64,000 nt of DNA from Ralstonia pickettii (GCF_000607165.1 NZ_JFZG01000008.1:620001-684000), one strand, 5' to 3'. Positions 16,097 to 23,995 are shown, counted from the first letter of the stretch. Notes: generated by a model from the sequence alone, not told the origin. Made by a program: numbers and translations.

Positions 16097-18753
16097 GCGA
16101 CGCACGCCGCCTGCGCCTGGAGGTCGTCCTGCAGGCCGTGGATAAAGCCACGCGGCCGGTGCGCGACCTGCTCAAGGCAAACAACGAGCTGGCCCGCTCG
16201 ATGAAGGCCACGCGCGACCACATGAAGGCGCTGGAGCGTGCGCAGGGCCTGACCGAGCAGTTCGGCAAGCTGCGCGGCAGCATCCGCGAGACCACCACGG
16301 CGCTGCGGGAAGCGCGCGAGCGTGTGGGCCGGCTCACCCAGGCGGTGCAGGCGGCCGACTCGCCCAGCGGTCGGCTGACGCAAAACCTCGGCAAAGCCAC
16401 GGCGGAGGCCGAACGGCTGACCCGGAAGTTCCAAGCGCAGCGCGCCGAGCTCGTGGAGGTCCGCCAGCGCCTGCAGGACGCCGGGCGCGGCACCCAGACC
16501 ATGGCGCAGTACCAGGAACAGCTACGGACGGCGACAGCCGCCGCCACGCACGCCCTGGCTGACCAGGACGCGCGCCTGAAGGCCCACAACGCCCGGGCGC
16601 GCGCCCAGGCGGCCACCCAGCAGACTGCAGACAAGATCCGCGCTCGCGCCGGCAGCCTGGCCGCCGCCGGCGCGGGTGCGTCGGTGGCCGGCATGGCAAC
16701 CGGTGCCCCGATCTGGAAGGGTATCGGTGAATCGAAGCACTACGAGCTGGAGAAAGCGCGCATCGGTGCGCTGGGCCTGGGCGACGCCGCGACCCAGGAA
16801 TCGATCACGTTCGCCAAGCAGATGAAGGCCTACGGCGTGAGCCAGGTCGACAAGGCCGAGCTGATGCGCGATGCCTTGTCGGTGTTTGCCGATGCGCACC
16901 ACGCGGAGATGGTGCTGCCGACGCTCGCCAAAATGAAGTTCGCCAACAAGGCGGTCTTCGGCCAGGCGCAGGGCGAAGACAACGAGCGCATGTTCCTGGA
17001 CCTGCTCAAGGTCGTGGAGCTGCGCGGCGGCCTCTCCAGTCCTGCAGAGTTCAAGAAGCAAGCGGACATGATCCAGCGCGTCATCACCGCCACGGGCGGC
17101 CGCGTGCAGTCGGACCAGTGGCTGCAGGTCATCAAGCGCGGAGGCCTCGCCGCCAAGGGCATGGAAAGCGAATCGTTCTTCTACGCCCTGGAGCCGCTGG
17201 TGCAGGAAATGGGCGGCAACACGGTTGGCACGGCCATGATGAGCGCCTACCAGAACCTGTACCAGGGCAAGACCACCAAGCGCACGCTTGGTAACCTGGA
17301 CCGGCTGGGCCTCATTGCCGATCGCACCAAGGTGAAAGAAGACAAGGCCGGTCAGGTCTCGTTCATGGACCCGGGCGCCCTCAAGGGCGCGGATGTGTTC
17401 CGTAAGAGCCAGTTCGAGTGGCTGGAAACGGTGCTGCTACCGACGCTCGCGGAGAAGGGCATTACGGGTAAGGACCAGGTGCTCGACGCCATTGGCGGCA
17501 TCTTCTCCAACCGCACGGCGTCCAACCTCATGGCCCAGATGTACCTGCAACGCGACCAGATTCACAAGAACATGCGCCTCAATAGGGGCGCGGACAGCAT
17601 TGATCAGCTCGACGCCCGGGCCAAGGCCTTGCCGCAGGGCAAGGAAGCGGAAACGCTCGCGAAGGTCCACGACCTGCAGAAAGAGATCGGGGAGAAGGTG
17701 CTGCCGCTGTACGCCAGCGCCCTGGAGTGGGTCGCCAAGGCGGCGGACGGTGTGATGAAGTTCATGCAGGAGAACCCGGGCCTGGCCAAGGCGATGGCCA
17801 TCGGCGTGGGCACTCTGGCGGCTGCCCTGCTCATCCTCGGCCCGATCATGCTGTCCATTGCCTCGGTGCTGGGTCCGTACGCCATGCTGGTGCTGATCAT
17901 GGGCAAGGTGGGTGGCGTGGGCGGCTTGCTGTCGGGCGTCCTGCAGGGGCTGGCTACTGCCTTCACGTGGGTGATGCGCGCGGTCGGCCTGCTGGGGCGT
18001 GCGTTGCTGATGAACCCCATCGGCCTGGCGGTGACGGCCATTGCCGTGGCGGCTTACCTGATCTACGAATACTGGGAGCCGATCAAGGGCTTCTTCCTGG
18101 GCCTTTGGAACCAGGTCAAGGAGGCGTTCAACGGCGGCATCGTCGGCGTGGGTGCGCTATTGATCAACTGGTCGCCACTGGGCCTCTTCCACGCAGCCTT
18201 TGCCACCGTGCTGCAGTGGTTCGGGATCGACGTACCCACCAAGTTCACCGAGTTCGGCACCAACATGATTCAGGGCCTGGCCAACGGCATCAAGGGCGCC
18301 ATTGGCTGGGTGGTGGATGCGGTGAGCGGTGTGGCCGATCGCACCATTGGGCTCTTCAAGGAAAAGCTCGGCATTCATTCCCCGAGCCGCGTGTTTGCCG
18401 CACTGGGTGGCTTCACCATGGCGGGCCTGCAGGAGGGGCTTGCCGATGGCGAGGCCGGCCCGCTCGGCACCGTGCAGCGCATGGCGACGAAGCTGGCCGG
18501 CATTGGCGCCGGCATTGCGATCGGCGGCACGTCCGCGATCGCCGCGCCCGTGTCGTTTGACACCCGGCCGCCGCTGACTGCCAGCGTGGGCGCTACCGTT
18601 GCGCCGGCGGCCGCGGCGCCCATCACCATCAACATCTACCCGGCCGCCGGCGCTGATCCGCAGGCCATTGCACGCGCAGTAAAGGACGAGCTGCGCAAGA
18701 TCGAGAACCAGAACGCAGCGCGTGCGCGCTCGCGTCTCTCTGACAGGGATTGA
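16093..18753 (+). CDS. T: Tail tape measure protein (gpT)
   Basis: The 886-aa protein sets tail length. Its first 190 residues are long amphipathic helices, probably coiled coil. The region about 190-530 follows the phage tail tape measure core. Residues about 560-660 contain hydrophobic segments (AMAIGVGTLAAALLILGPIM and ALLMNPIGLAVTAIAVAAYL). The C-terminal part contains KEKLGIHSPSRVFAALGGF, typical of tape measures. It overlaps the E' stop codon. Confidence 0.95.
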   Translation: MSDARRLRLEVVLQAVDKATRPVRDLLKANNELARSMKATRDHMKALERAQGLTEQFGKLRGSIRETTTALREARERVGRLTQAVQAADSPSGRLTQNLGKATAEAERLTRKFQAQRAELVEVRQRLQDAGRGTQTMAQYQEQLRTATAAATHALADQDARLKAHNARARAQAATQQTADKIRARAGSLAAAGAGASVAGMATGAPIWKGIGESKHYELEKARIGALGLGDAATQESITFAKQMKAYGVSQVDKAELMRDALSVFADAHHAEMVLPTLAKMKFANKAVFGQAQGEDNERMFLDLLKVVELRGGLSSPAEFKKQADMIQRVITATGGRVQSDQWLQVIKRGGLAAKGMESESFFYALEPLVQEMGGNTVGTAMMSAYQNLYQGKTTKRTLGNLDRLGLIADRTKVKEDKAGQVSFMDPGALKGADVFRKSQFEWLETVLLPTLAEKGITGKDQVLDAIGGIFSNRTASNLMAQMYLQRDQIHKNMRLNRGADSIDQLDARAKALPQGKEAETLAKVHDLQKEIGEKVLPLYASALEWVAKAADGVMKFMQENPGLAKAMAIGVGTLAAALLILGPIMLSIASVLGPYAMLVLIMGKVGGVGGLLSGVLQGLATAFTWVMRAVGLLGRALLMNPIGLAVTAIAVAAYLIYEYWEPIKGFFLGLWNQVKEAFNGGIVGVGALLINWSPLGLFHAAFATVLQWFGIDVPTKFTEFGTNMIQGLANGIKGAIGWVVDAVSGVADRTIGLFKEKLGIHSPSRVFAALGGFTMAGLQEGLADGEAGPLGTVQRMATKLAGIGAGIAIGGTSAIAAPVSFDTRPPLTASVGATVAPAAAAPITINIYPAAGADPQAIARAVKDELRKIENQNAARARSRLSDRD

Positions 18754-18757
18754 CGAC

Positions 18758-19180
18758 ATGATGATGGCGCTGGGGCTGTTCGTGTTCAGCCTGGACACGG
18801 CCCCGTATTCCGAGTTTCAACGCCAGGTCGGCTGGCGCCACCCGGGCAATGCCCGCGTCGGGCGCCGGCCGTCGCACCAGTACACCGGCCCGGACGATGA
18901 GACCATCACGCTGTCCGGCCGGCTCATGTCCGAGCTGACCGGCGGCGACCTGACGCTTGCTGTGCTGGAGCTCATGGGCGACACGGGCGACGCGTACACC
19001 CTCATCGAAGGCACCGGGCGCTACTACGGCCAGTACGTCATCGATAGCCTGGACACGAAGAAGTCGTACTTCTTCCAGGACGGCAAGGCCCGCGCGTGCG
19101 ACTTCACCGTGAAGCTCACGCGCGTGGACGACGGCCTGTTGTCCAAGATCGCCTCCGCCGTGACCAAGGTGCTGCTGTGA
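18758..19180 (+). CDS. U: Tail protein U (gpU)
   Basis: The 140-aa gpU-type tail terminator or completion protein begins MMMALGLFVFSLDTAPYSEF, with GWRHPGNARVGRRPSHQYTG following. This is the standard family N-terminus. It starts four bases after T and ends overlapping the GTG start of D. The family length is as expected. Confidence 0.94.
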   Translation: MMMALGLFVFSLDTAPYSEFQRQVGWRHPGNARVGRRPSHQYTGPDDETITLSGRLMSELTGGDLTLAVLELMGDTGDAYTLIEGTGRYYGQYVIDSLDTKKSYFFQDGKARACDFTVKLTRVDDGLLSKIASAVTKVLL

Positions 19181-20298
19181 TTGAAGACCTTCTTACGGGC
19201 GGCCGCGAGCCGCGTCCGATCTATCGGTTATCGAAGGGTGGCAAAGACATCACCGGCGCTTTCCAGGGGCGGTTGATCGAGCTCACGCTCACCGACAACT
19301 GCGGCTTTGAGGCGGACCAGCTTGACATCGAGCTGGACGACAGCGACGGCATGCTGGCCATGCCCGAGAAAGGCGTGCGCCTGTCGCTCTCGCTTGGCTG
19401 GGCACATAGCGGCGTGGTGGACAAAGGCACCTACAAGGTGGACGAGATCGGGCACACCGGCCCGCCCGATCGCCTCATCATCCGCGCACGCAGTGCGGAG
19501 CTCGATGGCGGCCTTACCACCCGACGAGACAACTCCTACGTCGGCAAGACCATCAGCCAGGTGGTGCAGGCGATCGCCCTGCGCAACAAGTTCACGTGGC
19601 TGGTCGGCAAGAAGCTGGCCGACCAGGTGATTGCGCACGTCGACCAGACTGGCGAGTCGGACGCCAACTTCCTGTCGCGCCTGGCGAAGGAGTTCGACGC
19701 GATCGCCACCGTGAAGAACGGCACGCTGCTCTTCATCCCCGCCGGCGAGCCGACCAGCGCTTCGGGGCTCACGCTGCCAGTGGTGAACATCACGCGCGCC
19801 TCGGGTGACCGGCACAACTTCAACATCGCCGACCGCGAGAACTACAACGGCGTGAAGGCCTACTACCAGGACACGCGCGCCGGCGTGCGTGGTGAAGTGG
19901 TCATCGATGCCTCCAACGCCACCATCGTCAAAGAGAAGCCCACGCCCAAGGGCAAGAAGAAGTCCGAGACCGTGCACTCCGATCCGAACCCGGACAACGT
20001 GAAGGTGTTGCGCCACACCTATGCGTCGAAGTCCAACGCCGAGCGGGCAGCGCGCGGCGAATGGCGCAAGATTCAACGCGGGCAGGCCACCTTCACCATG
20101 ACGCTGGCGCGTGGCCGTGCGGAACTGTTTCCGTCTTTGCACGTGAAGGTGAGCGGTTGGAAACCGCCGATCGACAACACGGCGTGGTCACTTGGGCGCG
20201 TCGTGCACCGCCTGAACAGCGGCGGCTTTACGACCGATCTGGAGCTGGAGATCAAGCCGGACAAGCTGGAAGAATCGGGTACGGTCGGCCAATCCTGA
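19177..20298 (+). CDS. D: Late control / baseplate hub protein D (gpD)
   Basis: The 373-aa gpD is a baseplate hub related to phage gp27-like proteins. The family pattern is seen in TDNCGFEADQLDIELDDSDG, then LPEKGVRL-like sequence and DQVIAHVDQTGESDANFLSR. I chose the GTG at 19177, which overlaps the U stop, rather than an ATG inside U. It ends the late tail operon. Confidence 0.94.
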   Translation: MIEDLLTGGREPRPIYRLSKGGKDITGAFQGRLIELTLTDNCGFEADQLDIELDDSDGMLAMPEKGVRLSLSLGWAHSGVVDKGTYKVDEIGHTGPPDRLIIRARSAELDGGLTTRRDNSYVGKTISQVVQAIALRNKFTWLVGKKLADQVIAHVDQTGESDANFLSRLAKEFDAIATVKNGTLLFIPAGEPTSASGLTLPVVNITRASGDRHNFNIADRENYNGVKAYYQDTRAGVRGEVVIDASNATIVKEKPTPKGKKKSETVHSDPNPDNVKVLRHTYASKSNAERAARGEWRKIQRGQATFTMTLARGRAELFPSLHVKVSGWKPPIDNTAWSLGRVVHRLNSGGFTTDLELEIKPDKLEESGTVGQS

Positions 20299-20604
20299 TT
20301 GCAGTGCGGGGCATGTTGTTGTGCGCCCGCGCCCTACAACAAGGCTTGCGTGCGCTTTGCGCGCGTACGGGGCATTCTGCGGGTCAACCTTGATGCGCTT
20401 GGCCGTCGATCGGCCAGGGCGTAGAGAGGGGCCTCGCAAGGGGCACGTCGGCATCGAGCCGACGACGGAGAAAAAGACGCGGCGACGAGGAAGGTGTAGG
20501 AGCACCAACCCCGACCCGCTCTAGCAGATCGGACCTGCCAGACCGGCCAGGGCCGCGCCACCTCGCGAGGCGCCGGCATCCTAGCACAGCAGGAACAGCC
20601 ACAA
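20299..20604 (+). other. Non-coding leader between D and com
   Basis: These 306 bases hold the late promoter described at 20314-20342 and a GC-rich leader with several short inverted repeats (for example GGCCGTCGATCGGCC near 20401-20415). No credible reading frame was found. Folding of this leader could matter for Com-type translational control, but that is not shown by the sequence. Confidence 0.5.
20314..20342 (+). promoter_or_regulatory. Ogr-type late promoter upstream of com
   Basis: TGTTGTTGT, 13 bases, then ACAACAA (inner TGT 20320-20322, ACA 20336-20338). GCATTCT follows at 20372-20378, 36 bases from the ACA, exactly as at FI. The site lies just after D and would place the com/methyltransferase pair under late control. 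Confidence 0.75.
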
Positions 20605-20811
20605 ATGCAGGACATCCGTTGCGGGCAATGCAACCGCAAACTCGGCGCAGGTGAATACGTGCGCCTTTCCATCAAATGCCCCCGCTGTGGGGCATTGAAC
20701 GTTTTGAGGGCCGAGCGCCCCACACCAGAGAGCCGTCGAGCTTCGCACAGTGGAGAACCCACCCATGACGAACGCTCACGCACAGGCGCCGTTCAACCAA
20801 CTACACCGTGA
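20605..20811 (+). CDS. com: Mu Com-like zinc-finger regulator
   Basis: This 68-aa protein carries four cysteines in the Com pattern: C6-x2-C9 (IRCGQCNRKL) and C25-x2-C28 (IKCPRCGALNVL). In phage Mu, Com is a zinc-finger RNA-binding protein that opens the overlapping mom message for translation. Here the gene overlaps the downstream methyltransferase start by 47 bases, reproducing the com-mom arrangement with a methyltransferase in place of Mom. An AGGA site lies upstream of the ATG. Confidence 0.88.
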   Translation: MQDIRCGQCNRKLGAGEYVRLSIKCPRCGALNVLRAERPTPESRRASHSGEPTHDERSRTGAVQPTTP

Positions 20812-21547
20812 GAACGCCATCGACGTGCTCCGGGCCTTGCCCGATGCGTCGGTGGATCTGTTCTTCACCGATCCGCCTTACTCGTCGGGCGGCTTGCACG
20901 CCGGCACACGTGCACAGGCGCCAGGCCAGAAGTACATCCGCAGCGACACCAAAACGCAGTACGCCACCTTCGGCCATGACAACAAGGATCAGCGCTCGTG
21001 GACCTTCTGGTGCATGACCTGGCTCGCAGAGGCGTATCGCGCCACCAAGGACGGCGGCTATCTCGCATGCTTCATCGACTGGCGCCAGTTACCGAGCCTC
21101 ACCGATGCGATCCAGGGCGCGGGTTTCATCTGGCGTGGTGTCGCTGTCTGGGACAAGACGGCTGGCCGCGCCCGTCCGCGCATGGGCGGCTTCTCGCAGC
21201 AGGCCGAGTTCCTGGTGTGGGCGACCAAGGGCGCCATTCCGCCAGGCAGCAAGACCCACCTGCCAGGCGTGTTTGCGGAACGCCTGGCGTTTCCGAAGCA
21301 ACACATGACGGAGAAACCGTTGGACCTAGCGCGTGAGGTGGTGCGCCTGGTGCCGCCCGGCAGTGTGGTGTGCGATCCGTTTGCAGGGTCAGGCACGTTC
21401 CTGGTGGCGGCGAAGGAAGCCGGCCACCAATGGGTTGGGTCCGAGTTGGAGCTTGCGTATTACGAGCTGGCATTGCGCCGCTTGGCGGCTTCGTCTGCTG
21501 GTTCCCAAAATGCAACACCACCCGTCGAAGGGGGGGCACAGACGTAG
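20765..21547 (+). CDS. Phage DNA methyltransferase (N6-adenine/N4-cytosine, beta group)
   Basis: The 260-aa SAM-dependent DNA amino-methyltransferase has catalytic motif IV, DPPY, at residues 36-39 (FFTDPPYSSGG). The SAM-binding motif (VCDPFAGSGTF) lies near the C-terminus at about residue 203. Motif IV before motif I defines the beta group. No restriction enzyme is adjacent, so it is probably an orphan that modifies phage DNA late in infection against host restriction. The last 88 bases overlap an antisense gene (21460-21951). Its target sequence cannot be inferred. Confidence 0.93.
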   Translation: MTNAHAQAPFNQLHRENAIDVLRALPDASVDLFFTDPPYSSGGLHAGTRAQAPGQKYIRSDTKTQYATFGHDNKDQRSWTFWCMTWLAEAYRATKDGGYLACFIDWRQLPSLTDAIQGAGFIWRGVAVWDKTAGRARPRMGGFSQQAEFLVWATKGAIPPGSKTHLPGVFAERLAFPKQHMTEKPLDLAREVVRLVPPGSVVCDPFAGSGTFLVAAKEAGHQWVGSELELAYYELALRRLAASSAGSQNATPPVEGGAQT

Positions 21548-21951
21548 AGCTGGCTATCCGCCATCCGAGCGACACCTCCGGGTGAGTGCGCCTTGCCCTC
21601 GTGATGACACAGGCTTCCTTGGATGGCGAGGGCAGGGTCTGCGGCTGGACCGCCCACGATCGCGACGCATATGGCGACGGCAGACGCCAGCAGCGCCAAC
21701 GCGCCGGTGAAAACCAGCCACCGGCGCAGGCGTGTCTGCTGTTGTTGTGCGATGGCGCAGCTTGAGCACTGCGCCAGTCGATTCATACGGCCTTCCATAG
21801 TGAGGGACCTGGCATCGTTCATTGCGGCGCCGTGGTGGTGAATGTTGATCACGTTGCTCATCTGGTTGTTGGCTGTCGCCCCGTCATGCGTGGCGTCGCC
21901 TGCAACAACCTGACCTGCATCCCCCTCAACTGATATTTGCTTCTCTTGCAT
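21460..21951 (-). CDS. Single-TM protein with N-terminal VEGDAGQVVAGD motif
   Basis: This protein of about 163 aa is not assigned to a family. It begins MQEKQISVEGDAGQVVAGD, followed by an Asn/His segment (NVINIHHHG), a cysteine pair (QCSSC), one clear transmembrane helix (WLVFTGALALLASAVAICVAIV) and a C-terminal tail. A TTG start at 22005 with a GGGGAG site upstream would add 18 residues. The last 88 bases are antisense to the methyltransferase. It is the third gene downstream of the repressor in the same direction, so it may be expressed in the lysogen. The N-terminal motif is shared with the repressor C-terminus. Confidence 0.6.
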   Translation of the reverse strand: MQEKQISVEGDAGQVVAGDATHDGATANNQMSNVINIHHHGAAMNDARSLTMEGRMNRLAQCSSCAIAQQQQTRLRRWLVFTGALALLASAVAICVAIVGGPAADPALAIQGSLCHHEGKAHSPGGVARMADSQLYVCAPPSTGGVAFWEPADEAAKRRNASS

Positions 21952-22063
21952 CGGCAGATGTTGTTTTTGACCGCCCCGTGGCCGGGCGCTAGATGCCACC
22001 TGCAAGAACGCTCCCCATTTAGACCGGCACGCAGTTCTTTATTTTTAGCGTACCTCACACTCC

Positions 22064-22402
22064 TTAACTGTCGCCCTTCCCAAACAAGTAGCCGAGTGCG
22101 AGCGTGATGATTGGCGTAAAAACAGACCAAACATCTTTGAAGCTGAACGGTGACTCACTAGTAGCGAAGGCCGAATAAAAGACAACGCACAGAGAGAACA
22201 CTCCCCCAGCCAAGAACGACCATCCTATCGTTCGATAAACGATTGAATTTTTTGCGTGTGATCCGCTGCCGATTTGCTCAGCAATTTTTCCTGTTACGAA
22301 CCTGCTCTCGGGTTCGGCGCGACCAATTGCCATTTGAATCGGCGCACGAATTTCTGCAATCGGAGGTTGTTCGACCTCAGAGTCTTTGTCGCCATCACTC
22401 AT
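22064..22402 (-). CDS. Two-TM membrane protein in lysogenic operon
   Basis: This 112-aa protein has a charged cytoplasmic-looking N-terminus (about 55 residues) and two hydrophobic helices (IGWSFLAGGVFSLCVVFYSAF and VFTPIITLALGYLFG). It begins two bases after the stop of the DUF6864-like gene, so the pair is probably cotranslated. Base composition is clearly more A/T-rich than the phage structural genes, suggesting separate acquisition. Family and function are unknown. A membrane effector in an exclusion or defence pair is a reasonable hypothesis only. Confidence 0.68.
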   Translation of the reverse strand: MSDGDKDSEVEQPPIAEIRAPIQMAIGRAEPESRFVTGKIAEQIGSGSHAKNSIVYRTIGWSFLAGGVFSLCVVFYSAFATSESPFSFKDVWSVFTPIITLALGYLFGKGDS

Positions 22403-22404
22403 GG

Positions 22405-22785
22405 TTACGCTGCGCCCAATAGGAAAGTGTAGTGGACAGTCCGCGGACCAGTCGGCTGGAAAGCGTAGACGCTGAAAGCTACGTAGAGCTTTCGCCCTTT
22501 CAATGTTCCGATTTCAATCGGTGCATTTGTTCCGGAGCCGATGCTGTTGCTGAAGTTCCACATCGTTAGCTTTAGACGTGAAGGCCCTTCAGGATTGCCT
22601 TCAATTCGAGCGGGGTTTCCATCATTTGAAAACTGCACTTCAACAATGAGAGGACCCTCAAGCTTGAAAGTGAGACCGCTTGAGTCTGCGGTAATAACAG
22701 TGCCGGCGGCTAGCACGTCATAGCCGCCGGTGGAGATTTGCACCACCGACCCGCTGGACACGGCAATCGTTCCGAATGAACTCAT
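22405..22785 (-). CDS. DUF6864-like beta-rich protein in lysogenic operon
   Basis: This 126-aa soluble protein is rich in beta-strand pattern. LTFKLEGPLIVEVQFSND, RLKLTMWNFSNSIGSGTNAP and RKLYVAFSVYAFQ resemble proteins annotated from memory as DUF6864 (not verified). The ATG at 22785 has an AAGGA site upstream and was chosen over the longer frame start at 22830. It follows the repressor gene by 65 bases in the same direction and is immediately followed by a two-TM protein. No function is known for the family. Confidence 0.7.
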   Translation of the reverse strand: MSSFGTIAVSSGSVVQISTGGYDVLAAGTVITADSSGLTFKLEGPLIVEVQFSNDGNPARIEGNPEGPSRLKLTMWNFSNSIGSGTNAPIEIGTLKGRKLYVAFSVYAFQPTGPRTVHYTFLLGAA

Positions 22786-22850
22786 AAGTGTTCCTTTTTC
22801 ATAGATCCAAAATAAGAAGCTTCGAGCCACGTCATTGGTGATTCGATAAG

Positions 22851-23276
22851 CTACCTGCGCGACTTCTTCGGTCCCTTCCGCATGTCGATGTGGCTGGGGC
22901 CCGTATGGTCACCGTCAATGTATTGGCCGACTTCGCCTTGGACTTTGATCGAAGTGTTGGTTTGGGGCTGCATGCCACCAATGAGTGCGAGCACCCCAGC
23001 GCGGCCGCGCGCATCGAGGCGGCGGTATCCCGACAGGACCATTTCCTCTTCCGGCGCCAGCAGATCCGGCACGCGACGCCCCACAGCGACATAGAGCGGG
23101 TCGACCCCTGCCTCTGCCCACGCGACCAACGCGTTCAGATCGGGTATGCGGTCGCCCTGCAGATAGCTGGTGTACGTCGACGGTGCAACGTTGCCAGCTT
23201 CCGCCATTTGCCCCTTCTTCAGACCAAGGCGGCTGCGCTCCTCTTCAAGTCGGTCGCCAAAGCTAGAATTCGGCAT
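22851..23276 (-). CDS. XRE-family prophage repressor
   Basis: The 141-aa helix-turn-helix repressor has its HTH at about residues 7-60 (GDRLEEERSRLGLKKGQMAE, then SYLQGDRIPDLNAL). No LexA-type peptidase domain is present, so release is unlikely to be by RecA-stimulated self-cleavage. The C-terminus carries SIKVQGEVGQYIDGDHTG, a motif repeated at the start of the 21951 gene. It is divergent from the early operon, with a palindromic operator in the shared promoter region, and is the probable immunity repressor. Confidence 0.87.
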   Translation of the reverse strand: MPNSSFGDRLEEERSRLGLKKGQMAEAGNVAPSTYTSYLQGDRIPDLNALVAWAEAGVDPLYVAVGRRVPDLLAPEEEMVLSGYRRLDARGRAGVLALIGGMQPQTNTSIKVQGEVGQYIDGDHTGPSHIDMRKGPKKSRR

Positions 23277-23288
23277 CTCGAAATTTCC

Positions 23289-23317
23289 TTGTATTTCTTC
23301 GCGTTCGCGAAGATAAT
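23289..23317 (+). promoter_or_regulatory. Early promoter of the prophage (rightward)
   Basis: -35 TTGTAT (23289-23294), a 17-base spacer and -10 GATAAT (23312-23317) in the divergent region between repressor and early genes. A leftward promoter for the repressor may overlap it (TTGTGA, the complement of 23337-23342, and GATTAT, the complement of 23313-23318, 18 bases apart). Confidence 0.6.
23297..23312. promoter_or_regulatory. Palindromic operator inside the early promoter
   Basis: The inverted repeat CTTCGCG-TT-CGCGAAG has perfect 7-base arms. It lies between the -35 and -10 elements of the rightward early promoter. A repressor bound here would block RNA polymerase, which makes it the best candidate operator for the XRE repressor. 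Confidence 0.6.
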
Positions 23318-23356
23318 CATTGTGAATCCACCTGACTCACAAACCGATTATCGCCC

Positions 23357-23557
23357 ATGACCACTGCCGAATCCCTGCGGGAGCGCTGTCCAAATGGTGC
23401 TCGCTCGCGCGTGTTGGTGAACCTGAAGCCCGAAGAGATGGCAGACCTGAAAGCGCGGGCAGAGAGGGAGGGCAGGACCTACTCCAACTTGGCCCGCCTA
23501 CTCATCATCCGCAGCATGAGGGCAGATCGAGACTCCTGCCCCTCCACCGCCACGTGA
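23357..23557 (+). CDS. Small ribbon-helix-helix-like protein, first early gene
   Basis: This 66-aa protein has the strand-helix-helix pattern of Arc/CopG-type DNA-binding proteins (RVLVNLKPEEMADLKARAE, then REGRTYSNLARLLIIRSM). It is the first gene after the early promoter and could be a Cro/Cox-like regulator of the lysis-lysogeny switch. The stop overlaps a GTG that could start the next frame. Confidence 0.7.
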   Translation: MTTAESLRERCPNGARSRVLVNLKPEEMADLKARAEREGRTYSNLARLLIIRSMRADRDSCPSTAT

Positions 23558-23583
23558 CCGCACTTACACAAAGCGAGACAGAC

Positions 23584-23775
23584 ATGTATCCCGATCCGAA
23601 ACGGGTGCGCGACCACCGCATCACTATTCGCCTTGACGACTACGAGTTTGCTTTCCTTATCTCGCTCGCAAACCTCGTTGGTGAACAGCCTGCAGCGCTC
23701 GCGCGCCGCGTTCTGTTCAAGGAAGCCGCACAAATGCTCGCCAGTGATTCCACTGTAGAGCGACACCACGCCTGA
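23584..23775 (+). CDS. Second small ribbon-helix-helix-like protein
   Basis: This 63-aa protein (from the ATG at 23584) contains HRITIRLDDYEFAFLISLAN followed by LARRVLFKEA, again a ribbon-helix-helix pattern. A GTG at 23554 that overlaps the previous stop would add ten residues (MTALTQSETD). It probably belongs to the early operon. Function is not known beyond likely DNA binding. Confidence 0.65.
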   Translation: MYPDPKRVRDHRITIRLDDYEFAFLISLANLVGEQPAALARRVLFKEAAQMLASDSTVERHHA

Positions 23776-23803
23776 TCGAAGGCGCCAAAGAGCCGCTGGA
23801 AAG

Positions 23804-23995
23804 ATGCCGGAAATCGATATCGGCTTTACCGACGAAGACTTACAAGCGCTAGAGAACGTGCGGCGGCAGCAGGGCCTGGAGACATTGCAGCAAGCCGCCG
23901 AGTGGCTTGTGAAAGCGTCGATAAGGCGTGCCGCCGAACGGATGACAGGCAAACGCCGCTCACTTCAGCTCGTATCACCGGAGAACACGCAATGA
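23804..23995 (+). CDS. Third small early protein, ribbon-helix-helix-like
   Basis: This 63-aa protein begins MPEIDIGFTDEDLQALENVR and has a second helix EWLVKASIRRAAERM. The short beta-like start and two helices resemble the two preceding small proteins. It overlaps the ogr start by four bases (ATGA), so it is translationally linked to the late activator. No specific function can be assigned. Confidence 0.65.
   Translation: MPEIDIGFTDEDLQALENVRRQQGLETLQQAAEWLVKASIRRAAERMTGKRRSLQLVSPENTQ

Noticed and set aside
20321-20524. Small frame in the leader upstream of com
   Set aside because: No ribosome binding site, odd composition, and it overlaps the late promoter and leader inverted repeats.
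21858-22130. Minus-strand 90-codon frame overlapping the single-TM gene and two-TM gene
   Set aside because: It overlaps better candidates in another frame and has a basic, Cys-rich composition without a pattern.
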